DNA of 64,000 nt from Thermococcus sp. 21S7 (GTDB lineage: Archaea > Methanobacteriota_B > Thermococci > Thermococcales > Thermococcaceae), in the NCBI RefSeq assembly GCF_012027615.1, contig NZ_SNUT01000005.1:183758-247757 (forward strand). Reading direction: 5' to 3'. Below, piece after piece: positions 24,591 through 32,679 of this stretch (position 1 is the first letter of the stretch; each line of letters begins with the position of its first letter). The notes beneath the pieces were generated by a model that had not been told where the DNA came from, did no database searches, and saw nothing but the letters and a program-made list of their open reading frames with translations. Position numbers and translations under genes: made by a program.

Positions 24591-24800
24591 TTTGCCTGCC
24601 CCAACCCCCTCTTTTTTTAGTTGGCGATGGGGGCGGGAGTTAAAACGAAGAGGAGCGTCACGGTGAAACTCTAGCAAACCCCAAACCTCCCCGCCAGTGG
24701 TGAGGATTAAGCCGAACTCGTCCCTATCCGGAGGAGTCGGACATGCTCCATAAAAACTCACGACAGGCCCAGGGTGCATCTTCGCTTGGGTGGTGGTTGG

Positions 24801-25370
24801 ATGGCAAAGCGCGTCGACGCCCTTTCAGTGGTCTCCTACGTTCTCATGCTTCTCGTGGTTACCGTGGTTGTTCTTCACTTCGTCTTCGGGTTCAGGTACG
24901 TCGTCATCCTCACGGACTCCATGGAGCCTGAAATAAGGCCCAACGACCTCGTGGTAACGAGGCCGGTTCAGCCGGATGAGATAGGCGTTGGGGACGTGGT
25001 GCTCTACCGTGTTTTCATCGGCAACTCCACTTACATGATAACCCACCGCATCGTTGGGATGGACGTCGATCCGGAAATGCGGATGTACTACGTGACAAAA
25101 GGGGACAACAGGAACTACACGGACCCCTGGAGGGTTTACTACACACAGGTGGTCGGCAGGGTCGTTCTGGTGATTCCGAAGGTTGGGGCGGTCTGGTACT
25201 ACACCCCGCTGATAGTTTTCGGAATCTTTCTGTTCATAATAGCCTCCCTCGCATACGAGCTGGCCTGGCTCCTGCTTGAGGATGAGCCGATACGCCCCAA
25301 ATCCAGAAAGGCAGACCTCGTCGTTTTAAGAAGGAAGAAAATAAAGGCCCATCACTGCAGGCGCCATTAG
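24801..25370 (+). CDS. Signal peptidase I (S26B type)
   Basis: 189 residues from ATG 24801, which follows GGTGGTGGTTGG. N-terminal membrane helix (about 10-30), catalytic Ser in LTDSMEPEIRPND, His in TYMITHRIVGMD in place of the bacterial Lys, and Asp in TKGDNRNYTDPW, the archaeal Ser-His-Asp set. A second hydrophobic segment (IVFGIFLFIIASLAYELAWLL) and a basic tail close the chain. A separate, more divergent signal peptidase lies at 55444. Its position after a small secreted protein suggests a dedicated enzyme. The stop overlaps the convergent cupin gene. Confidence 0.88.
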   Translation: MAKRVDALSVVSYVLMLLVVTVVVLHFVFGFRYVVILTDSMEPEIRPNDLVVTRPVQPDEIGVGDVVLYRVFIGNSTYMITHRIVGMDVDPEMRMYYVTKGDNRNYTDPWRVYYTQVVGRVVLVIPKVGAVWYYTPLIVFGIFLFIIASLAYELAWLLLEDEPIRPKSRKADLVVLRRKKIKAHHCRRH

Positions 25371-25723
25371 GCCCACTCGTCCTCGGGGATTGCCTCCTTC
25401 TTGGCAGGGATTATGCATAGAAACTCGAAGGTTTCGCTCAGAGCCTTGTATCCGTGGGTCTCGTTGGGCGGAACGTAGAGGAAGTCGCCGGCCTTGACAT
25501 GGGCTTCCTTGCCTCCGCCGGTGATCACTCCCTCTCCCTTTATAATGAATATCTCGTGCTCCCAGTCGTGGTGATGGAGCGGTATCTCCGCGCCCTTCTT
25601 GAGGACGAAGTAGCGCATCGCGTAGTTCTTTGCGCCGAGCTTTGGAGAAACGAGCCACCTGATGGTAACACCCTCAAACCCGGTGTCCTTTTCGGGGACA
25701 TCCTTGTAGTGTCCGACGAACAT
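25367..25723 (-). CDS. Cupin-domain protein
   Basis: 118 residues, single cupin. Metal ligands are seen in PLHHHDWEHEIFIIKGEG (motif 1, His/His/Glu) and PPNETHGYKAL (motif 2, His). The N-terminus MFVGHYKDVPEKD recalls dimethylsulfoniopropionate-lyase-like or mannose-isomerase-like cupins, but the substrate cannot be read from sequence. It ends overlapping the signal peptidase stop on the other strand. ATG 25723 lies about 25 bp after TTTAAATAGGC on the minus strand, consistent with a leaderless transcript. Confidence 0.8.
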   Translation of the reverse strand: MFVGHYKDVPEKDTGFEGVTIRWLVSPKLGAKNYAMRYFVLKKGAEIPLHHHDWEHEIFIIKGEGVITGGGKEAHVKAGDFLYVPPNETHGYKALSETFEFLCIIPAKKEAIPEDEWA

Positions 25724-25830
25724 GGTATCACCGAAGGACTTTCGGTGTTTGCCTATTTAAATCTGCCGAGTTCGGGTTTCTAATGGAAAGGGCTTTAAGC
25801 TTTCGTTTCAATCCCCCAGAAGGTGATTTC

Positions 25831-27447
25831 ATGAAGAAAGCCGCTTTTACCCTCGTTCTGGTTTTAATGGTGATGGTCTCGGGTTGCATCGGCCAGAGCG
25901 GTCCGAGCCAGACGTCAACCGCCACCGGCCCCGCCGGCGGGATAGACTTCGGGAGCTACGAGAAGGGCGGGGTCCTGGCGCAGTGGAAGAGCCTGGCGGA
26001 CGTATCCAAGGTTTACGTCAGCGGGGGCTACGAGGGGCTGGCAAAGCACTACTTCCCGAACGCGCAGATACTCCCCGCGAGCCAGTACGACGGCGGCGTC
26101 GCGATACTCTCGCCCGCCGATGCGAGGGCCCTGCTGAGGGGCAGACCGATTCTCATAACTGTCAGCGATTACTTCGGGTACGTGGTCTATAAGCTCGGCC
26201 TTAAGTTTGTCGGTCCGGACAAGGGCGTCTTCGCCGTCTTCAACAAGGATGGCAGGCCCTACTTCGTATTCACCGGAACGAGCAGGGCCGGCGCGGGTGC
26301 CGCGGTGAAGTACGCCCTGGATTTGGCGGGCGGAAATGCCCCCAACACCGAGGACGTTATCAGGAGCGGGGAGTTCGAGGGCGTCGTTCTCAAGGTCATA
26401 GGCGACAACAACTGGAACGGCGTCCCCGACGACGGGGAGCACTGGTATCTGGATTCTTTCAGGACGAGGGAGCCATTCATCTACGACTGGCGCATCGTTG
26501 ACGGTGAGAACGTGACGGTCAGGGGAGGGTTCATAAGACTGGTCAACGGTTCGACCGTCTACATCCGCGCCCTGGGTTTCAACGTCAGCGTTGACGTGGG
26601 GGACTCAAAGGGCGTTGAGCTGACCTACGTCGTCGAGAACATCAACCCGTCCGTCGTTGAACTTCCCGCGGGGGCTGAAACCGGGGACACATGGGTCAGG
26701 CTGAGCACTTCCGAGGCTTCCTTTAACATCGCTCCGAAGAATTTGGGGGATTACAAGGTGATAGCCTTCGGCGACCACAGGTCCGATGGTGGGAAGGAGC
26801 CGCCGGAGGTCTTCCTGAAGATACGGGACGAGGTAAACTCCGACGATGCGGTCTTCATAATCGACGGCGGTGACCTCGTCTACTCGGGCAAGGTTGACGA
26901 GTGGGCGGCCCTGCTGAAGGAGTGGAAGTGGAACAAGCCGATATTCTTGGCCCCCGGGAACCACGAGTACCGCGGGGAGGGCGTGAACGTCTACCACACC
27001 TTCTTCGGCCCGGACGACTATTCGTTCGCACTCGGGGATTACTATTACATATTTATAAACAACGTCGAGGACGACTACGGGCTGGGCGATGGGGTCTTTG
27101 CCTGGCTGGAGGGTGAGCTTGAGAAGGCGAAGGGCATGGGAAAGAGGCCGGTTATAGTCCTCCATGCCCCGCCGGTGGACCCAAGGCCGGATGGGGACCA
27201 TGCGATGAATCCGGAGGACGGGAAGAGGCTTCTGGCGCTCATGAAGGAGTACAACGCCTTCGGAATATTCAGCCACATCCACATCTACTGGTACGGCGAG
27301 GAGGACGGTGTGCAGATGCTCATCACCGGTGGCGGCGGTGCGCCCCTCTACGCACCCCCCGACCAGGGCGGCTTCTACCACTACGTCAGGCTCTCGATGG
27401 GGGCCGATGGAAGCATAGGGGTCGAACCCGTGAAGGTGAGCCCTTAA
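25831..27447 (+). CDS. Lipoprotein with calcineurin-like phosphoesterase domain
   Basis: 538 residues from ATG 25831, preceded by AGGTGAT. Signal with lipobox-like VMVSGCIGQSG, then a Ser/Thr-rich linker, an alpha/beta N-terminal domain of about 280 residues, and a metallophosphoesterase domain with FGDHR, IIDGGDLVYSG, PGNHEYRG, VLHAPP and FSHIHIYW, the usual dimetal ligands. It would act outside the cell. It stands just before a phosphate permease, so phosphate scavenging is plausible but unproven. Confidence 0.85.
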   Translation: MKKAAFTLVLVLMVMVSGCIGQSGPSQTSTATGPAGGIDFGSYEKGGVLAQWKSLADVSKVYVSGGYEGLAKHYFPNAQILPASQYDGGVAILSPADARALLRGRPILITVSDYFGYVVYKLGLKFVGPDKGVFAVFNKDGRPYFVFTGTSRAGAGAAVKYALDLAGGNAPNTEDVIRSGEFEGVVLKVIGDNNWNGVPDDGEHWYLDSFRTREPFIYDWRIVDGENVTVRGGFIRLVNGSTVYIRALGFNVSVDVGDSKGVELTYVVENINPSVVELPAGAETGDTWVRLSTSEASFNIAPKNLGDYKVIAFGDHRSDGGKEPPEVFLKIRDEVNSDDAVFIIDGGDLVYSGKVDEWAALLKEWKWNKPIFLAPGNHEYRGEGVNVYHTFFGPDDYSFALGDYYYIFINNVEDDYGLGDGVFAWLEGELEKAKGMGKRPVIVLHAPPVDPRPDGDHAMNPEDGKRLLALMKEYNAFGIFSHIHIYWYGEEDGVQMLITGGGGAPLYAPPDQGGFYHYVRLSMGADGSIGVEPVKVSP

Positions 27448-27549
27448 TCCCTTTATTCTATTTATGTCTATATAGTGGATGGTATTTGGCTATATTCTAC
27501 TGCGACAAGATATTTATATGCCCATCCATATTGGGCCTCGGTGGTGACA

Positions 27550-28761
27550 GTGGACGTATGGCTACTAATAACCGTAATCCTTGGATTTTCCATGGCGTGG
27601 GCGATAGGTGCCAACGACGCGGCCAACTCTATGAGTACCGCTGTGGGTGCGAGGGCCATAACCCCGAAGCAGGCCGTCGTGATCGCCGGTGTCCTTGAGT
27701 TCGCGGGTGCGTACTTCTTCGGAAAGAGCGTCACCGAAACGATAAGGAAGGGCATCCTCGACCCTACGATGATAACGGACCCAAATGTGCTCGTTTACGG
27801 CTCCGTTGCGGCGCTTCTGGCTGCCACGATATGGCTCATCATAGCGACCAAGTTCGGCCTGCCGGTCTCGACCACCCATTCAATCATAGGGGGCATAGCC
27901 GGCTACGGAATAGTCTACGCCGGCACCGCGATAGTCAACTGGGGCAAGATGGGTCAGGTCGTCCTCAGCTGGATTCTCTCGCCTATAATCGGCGCCATAA
28001 TGGCCTACCTCATCTTTAAGGCCTTCACGAAGAGCATCTTCGAGAGAAAGGATCCCGTCAGGAGCGCCAGGATATGGTCCCCGTTCTGGATTGGGCTGGC
28101 GTTCGTCGTCATTGGAACCATGTTCTACATCAAGGTTCTCCACGGAAATAACCTCAAGACGGGAGTTTTGATGTACGGCGTCCCCTTGGGCATAATCGTG
28201 TTCGCGGTAACGTACCTCCTGATAAAGCTCCGCTTCCCGAGCAGCGACCCCTTCATCGGCGTTGAGGCGATATTCAGGAAGGCGCAGGTGGTTACTTCTG
28301 GCTACGTTGCCCTGGCCCACGGCGCCAACGACGTCGCCAACGCGATAGGTCCGGTCGCGGCGGTTTACGCGGTGGCCACGATGGGCCTTAACGGCATGCA
28401 GGTTCCCGTTCCCAAGTGGATACTCGCCATGGGCGGTCTTGGAATAGCGGTCGGTGTCGCCACCTATGGGTACAGGGTCATGGAAACGGTCGGCAAGAAG
28501 ATAACCGAGCTTACCAACACGCGCGGCTTCACCATCGACTTTTCCGCGGCGACCGTTGTCCTCGCCGCCAGCTGGCTTGGACTGCCCATCTCGACGACCC
28601 ACACTGTGGTCGGCGCGGTCATAGGAATAGGCCTCGCGAGGGGAGTAAAGGCAATAAACAAGGACATCGTTAGGGATATAATAATCTCCTGGTTCGTTAC
28701 CGTTCCGGTCGCGGGTCTGATAAGCGCGGCCATATTCAAGTTCCTGATGATCGTGGGGTGA
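27550..28761 (+). CDS. PiT-family inorganic phosphate transporter
   Basis: About 403 residues, ten or so membrane segments, with the family's two inverted signature repeats: AIGANDAANSMSTAVGA near the N-terminus and AHGANDVANAIGPVAA in the second half, each followed by SLxxSTTHS/T-type motifs (GLPVSTTHSIIGG, GLPISTTHTVVGA). It imports phosphate with a cation. I place the start at GTG 27550, preceded by GGTGGTGA; the TATA box GATATTTATATG (27509-27520) puts transcription start near 27540, so earlier in-frame starts would be untranscribed. Followed after 4 bp by its PhoU-like partner. Confidence 0.9.
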   Translation: MDVWLLITVILGFSMAWAIGANDAANSMSTAVGARAITPKQAVVIAGVLEFAGAYFFGKSVTETIRKGILDPTMITDPNVLVYGSVAALLAATIWLIIATKFGLPVSTTHSIIGGIAGYGIVYAGTAIVNWGKMGQVVLSWILSPIIGAIMAYLIFKAFTKSIFERKDPVRSARIWSPFWIGLAFVVIGTMFYIKVLHGNNLKTGVLMYGVPLGIIVFAVTYLLIKLRFPSSDPFIGVEAIFRKAQVVTSGYVALAHGANDVANAIGPVAAVYAVATMGLNGMQVPVPKWILAMGGLGIAVGVATYGYRVMETVGKKITELTNTRGFTIDFSAATVVLAASWLGLPISTTHTVVGAVIGIGLARGVKAINKDIVRDIIISWFVTVPVAGLISAAIFKFLMIVG

Positions 28762-28765
28762 TAGC

Positions 28766-29440
28766 ATGCAGGTGTGGACGAAGCTCTTCGCGAAGAGCCC
28801 CTTCAAGCCCCTCATAAAGCATGCGGATGTCGTGCTCAGCACCGTTGAGACGCTGGAGAAGGCCCTCCAGTACTGGTACGAGGGGAATTACGAGGAGATG
28901 CGGAAGGTTGCAATCGAGGTTGACCGGCTTGAGGATGTTGCGGACAGGATAAAGGAGGAGATAAGGAATTCCCTCAGCTCCAAGCTCATGATGGCCGTTG
29001 CGAGGGAGGACGTGCTAATATACCTCCACATGCAGGACAAGGTGGCGGATGCCGCCGAGGACACCGCGAAGTGGCTGCTCATCAAGAAGCCCGACTGCGT
29101 CCCAACGGAGGTCAAGGACATAATTCTCCAGATGGGCATGGAGAGCATCAACGCCGCCAAGCTAGTCCACGAGGCCATAGTCCAGATGGACAGGGTTATA
29201 GAGAGCGGCTTTACCGATGGGGAGATAGAAAGGGAGTACGAGATAATCAGGGGAATAGAGAGCGTTGAGAACAAGATAGATGGCCTCGACACGAAGCTCA
29301 TGCAGCTCGTCTTCGAGAACGCCGATAGGCTCAGCTGGGGCGACGGCTTCTACATCCTCAACATCGCCAGAACCCTCAGCAACATCTCGGACAAGGCCAA
29401 GGATGCGGCCGAGAGGATACGGCTCATGATGAACAAGTGA
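28766..29440 (+). CDS. PhoU-like DUF47 protein, partner of PiT
   Basis: 224 residues, all-helical. The pattern EVDRLEDVADRIKEEIRNSL and a second copy-like RGIESVENKIDGLDTKLMQLVF with DKAKDAAERIRLM are the acidic metal-binding helices of the DUF47/PhoU-like family. These proteins sit beside PiT transporters in many genomes and are thought to modulate them. Start ATG 28766 follows GGGGTGAT. Confidence 0.9.
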   Translation: MQVWTKLFAKSPFKPLIKHADVVLSTVETLEKALQYWYEGNYEEMRKVAIEVDRLEDVADRIKEEIRNSLSSKLMMAVAREDVLIYLHMQDKVADAAEDTAKWLLIKKPDCVPTEVKDIILQMGMESINAAKLVHEAIVQMDRVIESGFTDGEIEREYEIIRGIESVENKIDGLDTKLMQLVFENADRLSWGDGFYILNIARTLSNISDKAKDAAERIRLMMNK

Positions 29441-29501
29441 GCCGATACCTCCGACCTCCGATATTCTTTTAAGTTCTTTCTGCTGACTTCTTCTGGTGGG
29501 A

Positions 29502-30299
29502 ATGAGGGACGGTGTTGGAATAGTCCGTGAGTTCTTCAACATTCAGAGGGAGGTCTTTTTCAGCTACCGCTGGGACGTGGTCAGCTACCTGATAGGCCTT
29601 CTAATCCAGGTTGCGGTGATGGGGATATTCGCCAGCCTGGTGACGATAGACGCCAACATCGAGCAGTACGGAACCGACTCCTTCCTCCAGTTCTTTCTGA
29701 TAGGCTTCATCGTGCACAACATAATATTCCTTCCGCGGGGTAGCCTTTCCAAGCTCCTGATTGGGCGGAGCTTCCCGATGCTCTACGCCTCCCCCGCCGG
29801 AATGGTGGCGATCTTCGTGGGAATAAACGCCTGGAACGTCGTCTGGAGCCTCATGATAATGGGCCTGATAACAGCAGTCTTTGTTCTCTTCTACGGCCTG
29901 GTCATACACATCAACCTCGGTGCCCTGCTCGTTATCCTCGCGGGCTTCACCCTCACCTTCGCCCTGGAACTGTTTTCAGCCGGCTTTCGGGCGGCGACCA
30001 AGGCTAGACAAGACCCGATAAACTGGTTCCTCAACCTCACCTCCCAGCTCGTGAGCGGTCTCTACTTTCCCCCCGACGCCCTCCCCTGGTGGCTCCAGCC
30101 CATCTCCAAGATACACCCCGAGAGGTACATTCTTGAGATGGCCAGGCTGACGATGGGCGGGGGCTATTCAGTGTCCCAGATCTGGCCCAGCTTCGTTAAC
30201 CTCGTCATCACCACCGGGGTCATGCTGGTCGTTGGCGTGGCGATGTTTCGGTGGGGCGTTGGAAAGGCAATGCAGCTGGGCACCCTCGGGCACGTGTGA
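29502..30299 (+). CDS. ABC-2 type transporter permease
   Basis: 265 residues from ATG 29502 after GGTGGG, six hydrophobic segments, including SYLIGLLIQVAVMGIFASL, MVAIFVGINAWNVVWSLMIMGLI and a C-terminal VNLVITTGVMLVVGVAMF. The segment LVSGLYFPPDALPWWLQPISKIHPERY is the typical ABC-2 family motif. The ATPase follows after 9 bp, so the two make an exporter of unknown cargo. TATA-like ATATTCTTTTAAG precedes it. Confidence 0.85.
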   Translation: MRDGVGIVREFFNIQREVFFSYRWDVVSYLIGLLIQVAVMGIFASLVTIDANIEQYGTDSFLQFFLIGFIVHNIIFLPRGSLSKLLIGRSFPMLYASPAGMVAIFVGINAWNVVWSLMIMGLITAVFVLFYGLVIHINLGALLVILAGFTLTFALELFSAGFRAATKARQDPINWFLNLTSQLVSGLYFPPDALPWWLQPISKIHPERYILEMARLTMGGGYSVSQIWPSFVNLVITTGVMLVVGVAMFRWGVGKAMQLGTLGHV

Positions 30300-30308
30300 G
30301 GTGGTCAG

Positions 30309-31301
30309 ATGATAGAGGCGGAGCACCTGACCAAGTACTACCCTCCCCCGTTCCGGGGCTTCTTCGACCTGGAGAGCATAAAGGACTTCCTAGGTAAGCC
30401 GAGGGAGGAGATTCCGGCCCTAGTGGATTTGAACTTCAGGGTTAGGGAGGGTGAGATATTCGGCCTCCTCGGCCCGAACGGCGCGGGAAAGACGACCCTC
30501 TGTAAAATCGCCAACGGCCTGCTGGAGCCGAGTTCCGGAAAACTGCTCATAGACGGCCACGACAGCTTCCGGGAGCACGGCAAGGTTGCGGGCAAGATGT
30601 TCACTGTCTTCACCGGCGAGAGGGACATGTGGGGCATATTCCAGTGGCGTCTGAGCGTTCAACGAAACCTCCAGTTCATCGCGAGGCTGTGGAAGGTCCC
30701 GGAGGGTGAGATAGGGGAGCGCATAGAGTACGCGCTCAAGCTGCTGAACCTGTGGGAGAAGAGGGACGAGTGGTACCAGAAGCTCTCGGCTGGAATGAAG
30801 CAGAAGGTCTACATCGCCTCCGCCCTGGTTGTGAGGCCAAAGTATCTCATACTCGACGAGCCAACGGTTTTTCTTGATGTGATAACTAAGGGTGAGATAC
30901 ACGACGCAATACTGACCATGGCAAGAGAGTTCGGGACCACTGTTTTGCTTACCACCCACGACCTTGGGGAGGCGGAGAAGCTGAGCGACAGGGTTCTGCT
31001 CTTCAACAAGAGGCCTATCCTGGAGGGAAAGCCTGAGGAGATAAGCAGGAAGCTTAGGGTTCCAGTTGATAAGAAGGTTGTGGCCCTGGTGGAGGGAAAA
31101 TTCAACTGCAACTGGGAGGGTCTCGTGAAGTGCACCTTTAAGAACGGCTATACCCACCTCGTTGCGTACCTTAAGGTTGAAGAAGTTGATGAGTTCGTGA
31201 GGTTTCTATCCTCACGGGGTGTCCTTCAGATTAAGGTGGAGGACCTATCACTTGAGGACGTGTTTTTACTTATCTTTGATAATAGGTTATTTGGGGGATG
31301 A
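30309..31301 (+). CDS. ABC transporter ATP-binding protein
   Basis: 330 residues. Walker A GPNGAGKT, signature LSAGMKQ, Walker B YLILDEPT and switch His in LTTHDLGEAE. An insertion before Walker A (PPPFRGFFDLESIKDFLGKPREE) and a C-terminal domain of about 90 residues (VALVEGKFNCNW... to VEDLSLEDVFL) are typical of the COG4586 branch. It energises the permease at 29502. The ORF ends at the border of the AT-rich island. Confidence 0.88.
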   Translation: MIEAEHLTKYYPPPFRGFFDLESIKDFLGKPREEIPALVDLNFRVREGEIFGLLGPNGAGKTTLCKIANGLLEPSSGKLLIDGHDSFREHGKVAGKMFTVFTGERDMWGIFQWRLSVQRNLQFIARLWKVPEGEIGERIEYALKLLNLWEKRDEWYQKLSAGMKQKVYIASALVVRPKYLILDEPTVFLDVITKGEIHDAILTMAREFGTTVLLTTHDLGEAEKLSDRVLLFNKRPILEGKPEEISRKLRVPVDKKVVALVEGKFNCNWEGLVKCTFKNGYTHLVAYLKVEEVDEFVRFLSSRGVLQIKVEDLSLEDVFLLIFDNRLFGG

Positions 31302-31349
31302 TGATTTTTCGTGGAATTTCTGTAAATTTGTTGAACAATTGGTAATAAC

Positions 31350-32305
31350 CTATAAGGGATTTTTGGAGCTTTTGAAGTATTCTCTTATGAATACCTCTCT
31401 CAGATGGGGTGGTGCTTTTAGGAGGGCTTCGACTAGTTGTTTTTGAAAGTTGATTTGCTGGGGAATTCCGGTTTTTTCGAACTCTTCTCTGAGTGATTTT
31501 CCATACTTTATAGACCTATAGAAAGCATAGGAGGAAATTATTGAAGGCCTTATTCCTTCACCAGTTAGGGGGTACACTGCCCCCAGCGCCTCTCCTATAA
31601 CTGGATACTTAAAATTGTACAACTCCTCTTTTATGCCTCCGGCATAAATGTGTGCGCCTTCTTTTCTTTCAATTTTTGTGTATCTAAAACGCTCATCATT
31701 TTTAATGAAAGAGTCAAGTCTCGCTTTCAATTCGTCATGGCTTAAAAATCCTCCAATGCCCACATTTGCTTTATTTTCTCGTGGAAATACCCAGGTGATA
31801 TCACCGTGATTGCAACAGGAAGCATATTTCATAATGAAAGCAAGTGGAAGTTTCTGACGTACCAATATATACTTAAAGATGCTAAAATCGAAGATGATGT
31901 TATAGAAATTAGGTTTTACACTGACTTTGTCGGCTACATCGTCTTTCGTTCTTAGTTCTGGCCTTGTCCCTTAAATTTGATAGGTTTGCTCAGCTTAACG
32001 TCCACTCCATCCAAAAGCCATTTAATGAATGCTGGTTTGTTGAGTATATACCCTTGAGGTAGTCTTTGATAATTTTCGCCCAGTAACTCATTGTTAAGAT
32101 AGATCTTTTGCCCGTGTATCTCGTTTAAAATGACTTCTTCTGGAATTTTGATATATTTTTCTAGACTTTTTGGAACTGCCCAAGCACAGGGTTTTGCTCC
32201 GGGGGATTTCCTTATTTCATAACCTCTTACTTTAAATTCATCTTTAAGGTAGTAGGCCAAAGATGCTCCCGCAGGTCCTACACCAACTATGTGAATCATG
32301 CGCAT
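31350..32305 (-). pseudogene. Geranylgeranyl-reductase-family FAD oxidoreductase, broken by inversion and frameshift
   Basis: The 5' fragment (32305 to 31952) begins HIVGVGPAGASLAYYL, the FAD-binding GxGxxG fold, and contains the family's PGAKPCAWAVP. The 3' fragment (about 31799 to 31350) reads ITWVFPRENKANVGIGGF and ends with AVYPLTGEGIRPSIISSY, both standard for this family. The middle is wrong in this strand, but on the plus strand bases 31800-31937 encode ITVIATGS ... RFYTDFVGY, exactly the missing part. Re-inverting it rebuilds a continuous domain of about 318 residues apart from a one-base frameshift near 31962. Relatives reduce polyprenyl chains of archaeal lipids. Confidence 0.8.
31800..31937 (+). 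other. 138-bp inverted segment inside the flavoprotein gene
   Basis: 46 codons that read in frame only on the plus strand, opposite to both flanks. Boundaries are set by codon continuity: outside on the left, ATCACC-TGG GTA (ITWV), and on the right, GAC GAT (DD), which join to the segment ends as DD-ITVIATGS and FVGY-ITWV. One junction now forms the palindrome GGTGATATCACC (31794-31805). Confidence 0.8.
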
Positions 32306-32308
32306 CAC

Positions 32309-32472
32309 TTATTCTAGTTGGATAACTGACTTATTAATTAAGTTTTTGTTAAACCTATTGTCAGTATAACACAAAAAAGATTTTTAGCATACTTACGATA
32401 TTAAAAGCGAAAAAGTTAAATTGGAAGTAGTAACTAATAGAGGATGCAAAAACTTAATGGAGGTGATGTGGG
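32309..32472. other. AT-rich spacer
   Basis: Very AT-rich and with no gene. TATA-like stretches such as ACGATATTAAAAG (about 32386-32398) and GGAGGTGATG at 32459-32468 serve the following mini-gene. Confidence 0.4.
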
Positions 32473-32614
32473 ATGGAGAAGCCGAAGTATGAACTGCTGA
32501 AGGTTGGGATTTTATCTGAGGAAGAAATACTCTATTCCCCTAGAACAAGTTTGTAAAGATTTTTTGGAATTCGTGAATCAACTTAGAGAGCTTGAGATAA
32601 TAATAGATCTGTAA
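32473..32614 (+). pseudogene. Frameshifted mini-gene, about 46 residues
   Basis: A perfect GGAGGTGATG site precedes ATG 32473, which reads MEKPKYELLKVGILSEEEILYS and stops shortly after. One base too many in the CCCC run at about 32536-32539 explains it: in the next frame the sequence continues LEQVCKDFLEFVNQLRELEIIIDL to TAA 32614. The joined product is a small charged helical peptide of unknown family. It is AT-rich like its surroundings. Confidence 0.4.
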
Positions 32615-32679
32615 CATATATACACATATTTGGGACAATATGTAGATTGAATGTGAGCAAAATGGAAAGGAGTGGTGTA

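Noticed and set aside
31794..31805. Tgr-type operator based on TATCAC/GTGATA
   Set aside because: The palindrome is created by the inversion joint and lacks the five-base spacer of the Tgr motif.
31350..31865. Intact 171-residue protein from TTG 31865
   Set aside because: Its first 22 residues come from the inverted segment read backwards; the gene is a broken flavoprotein.
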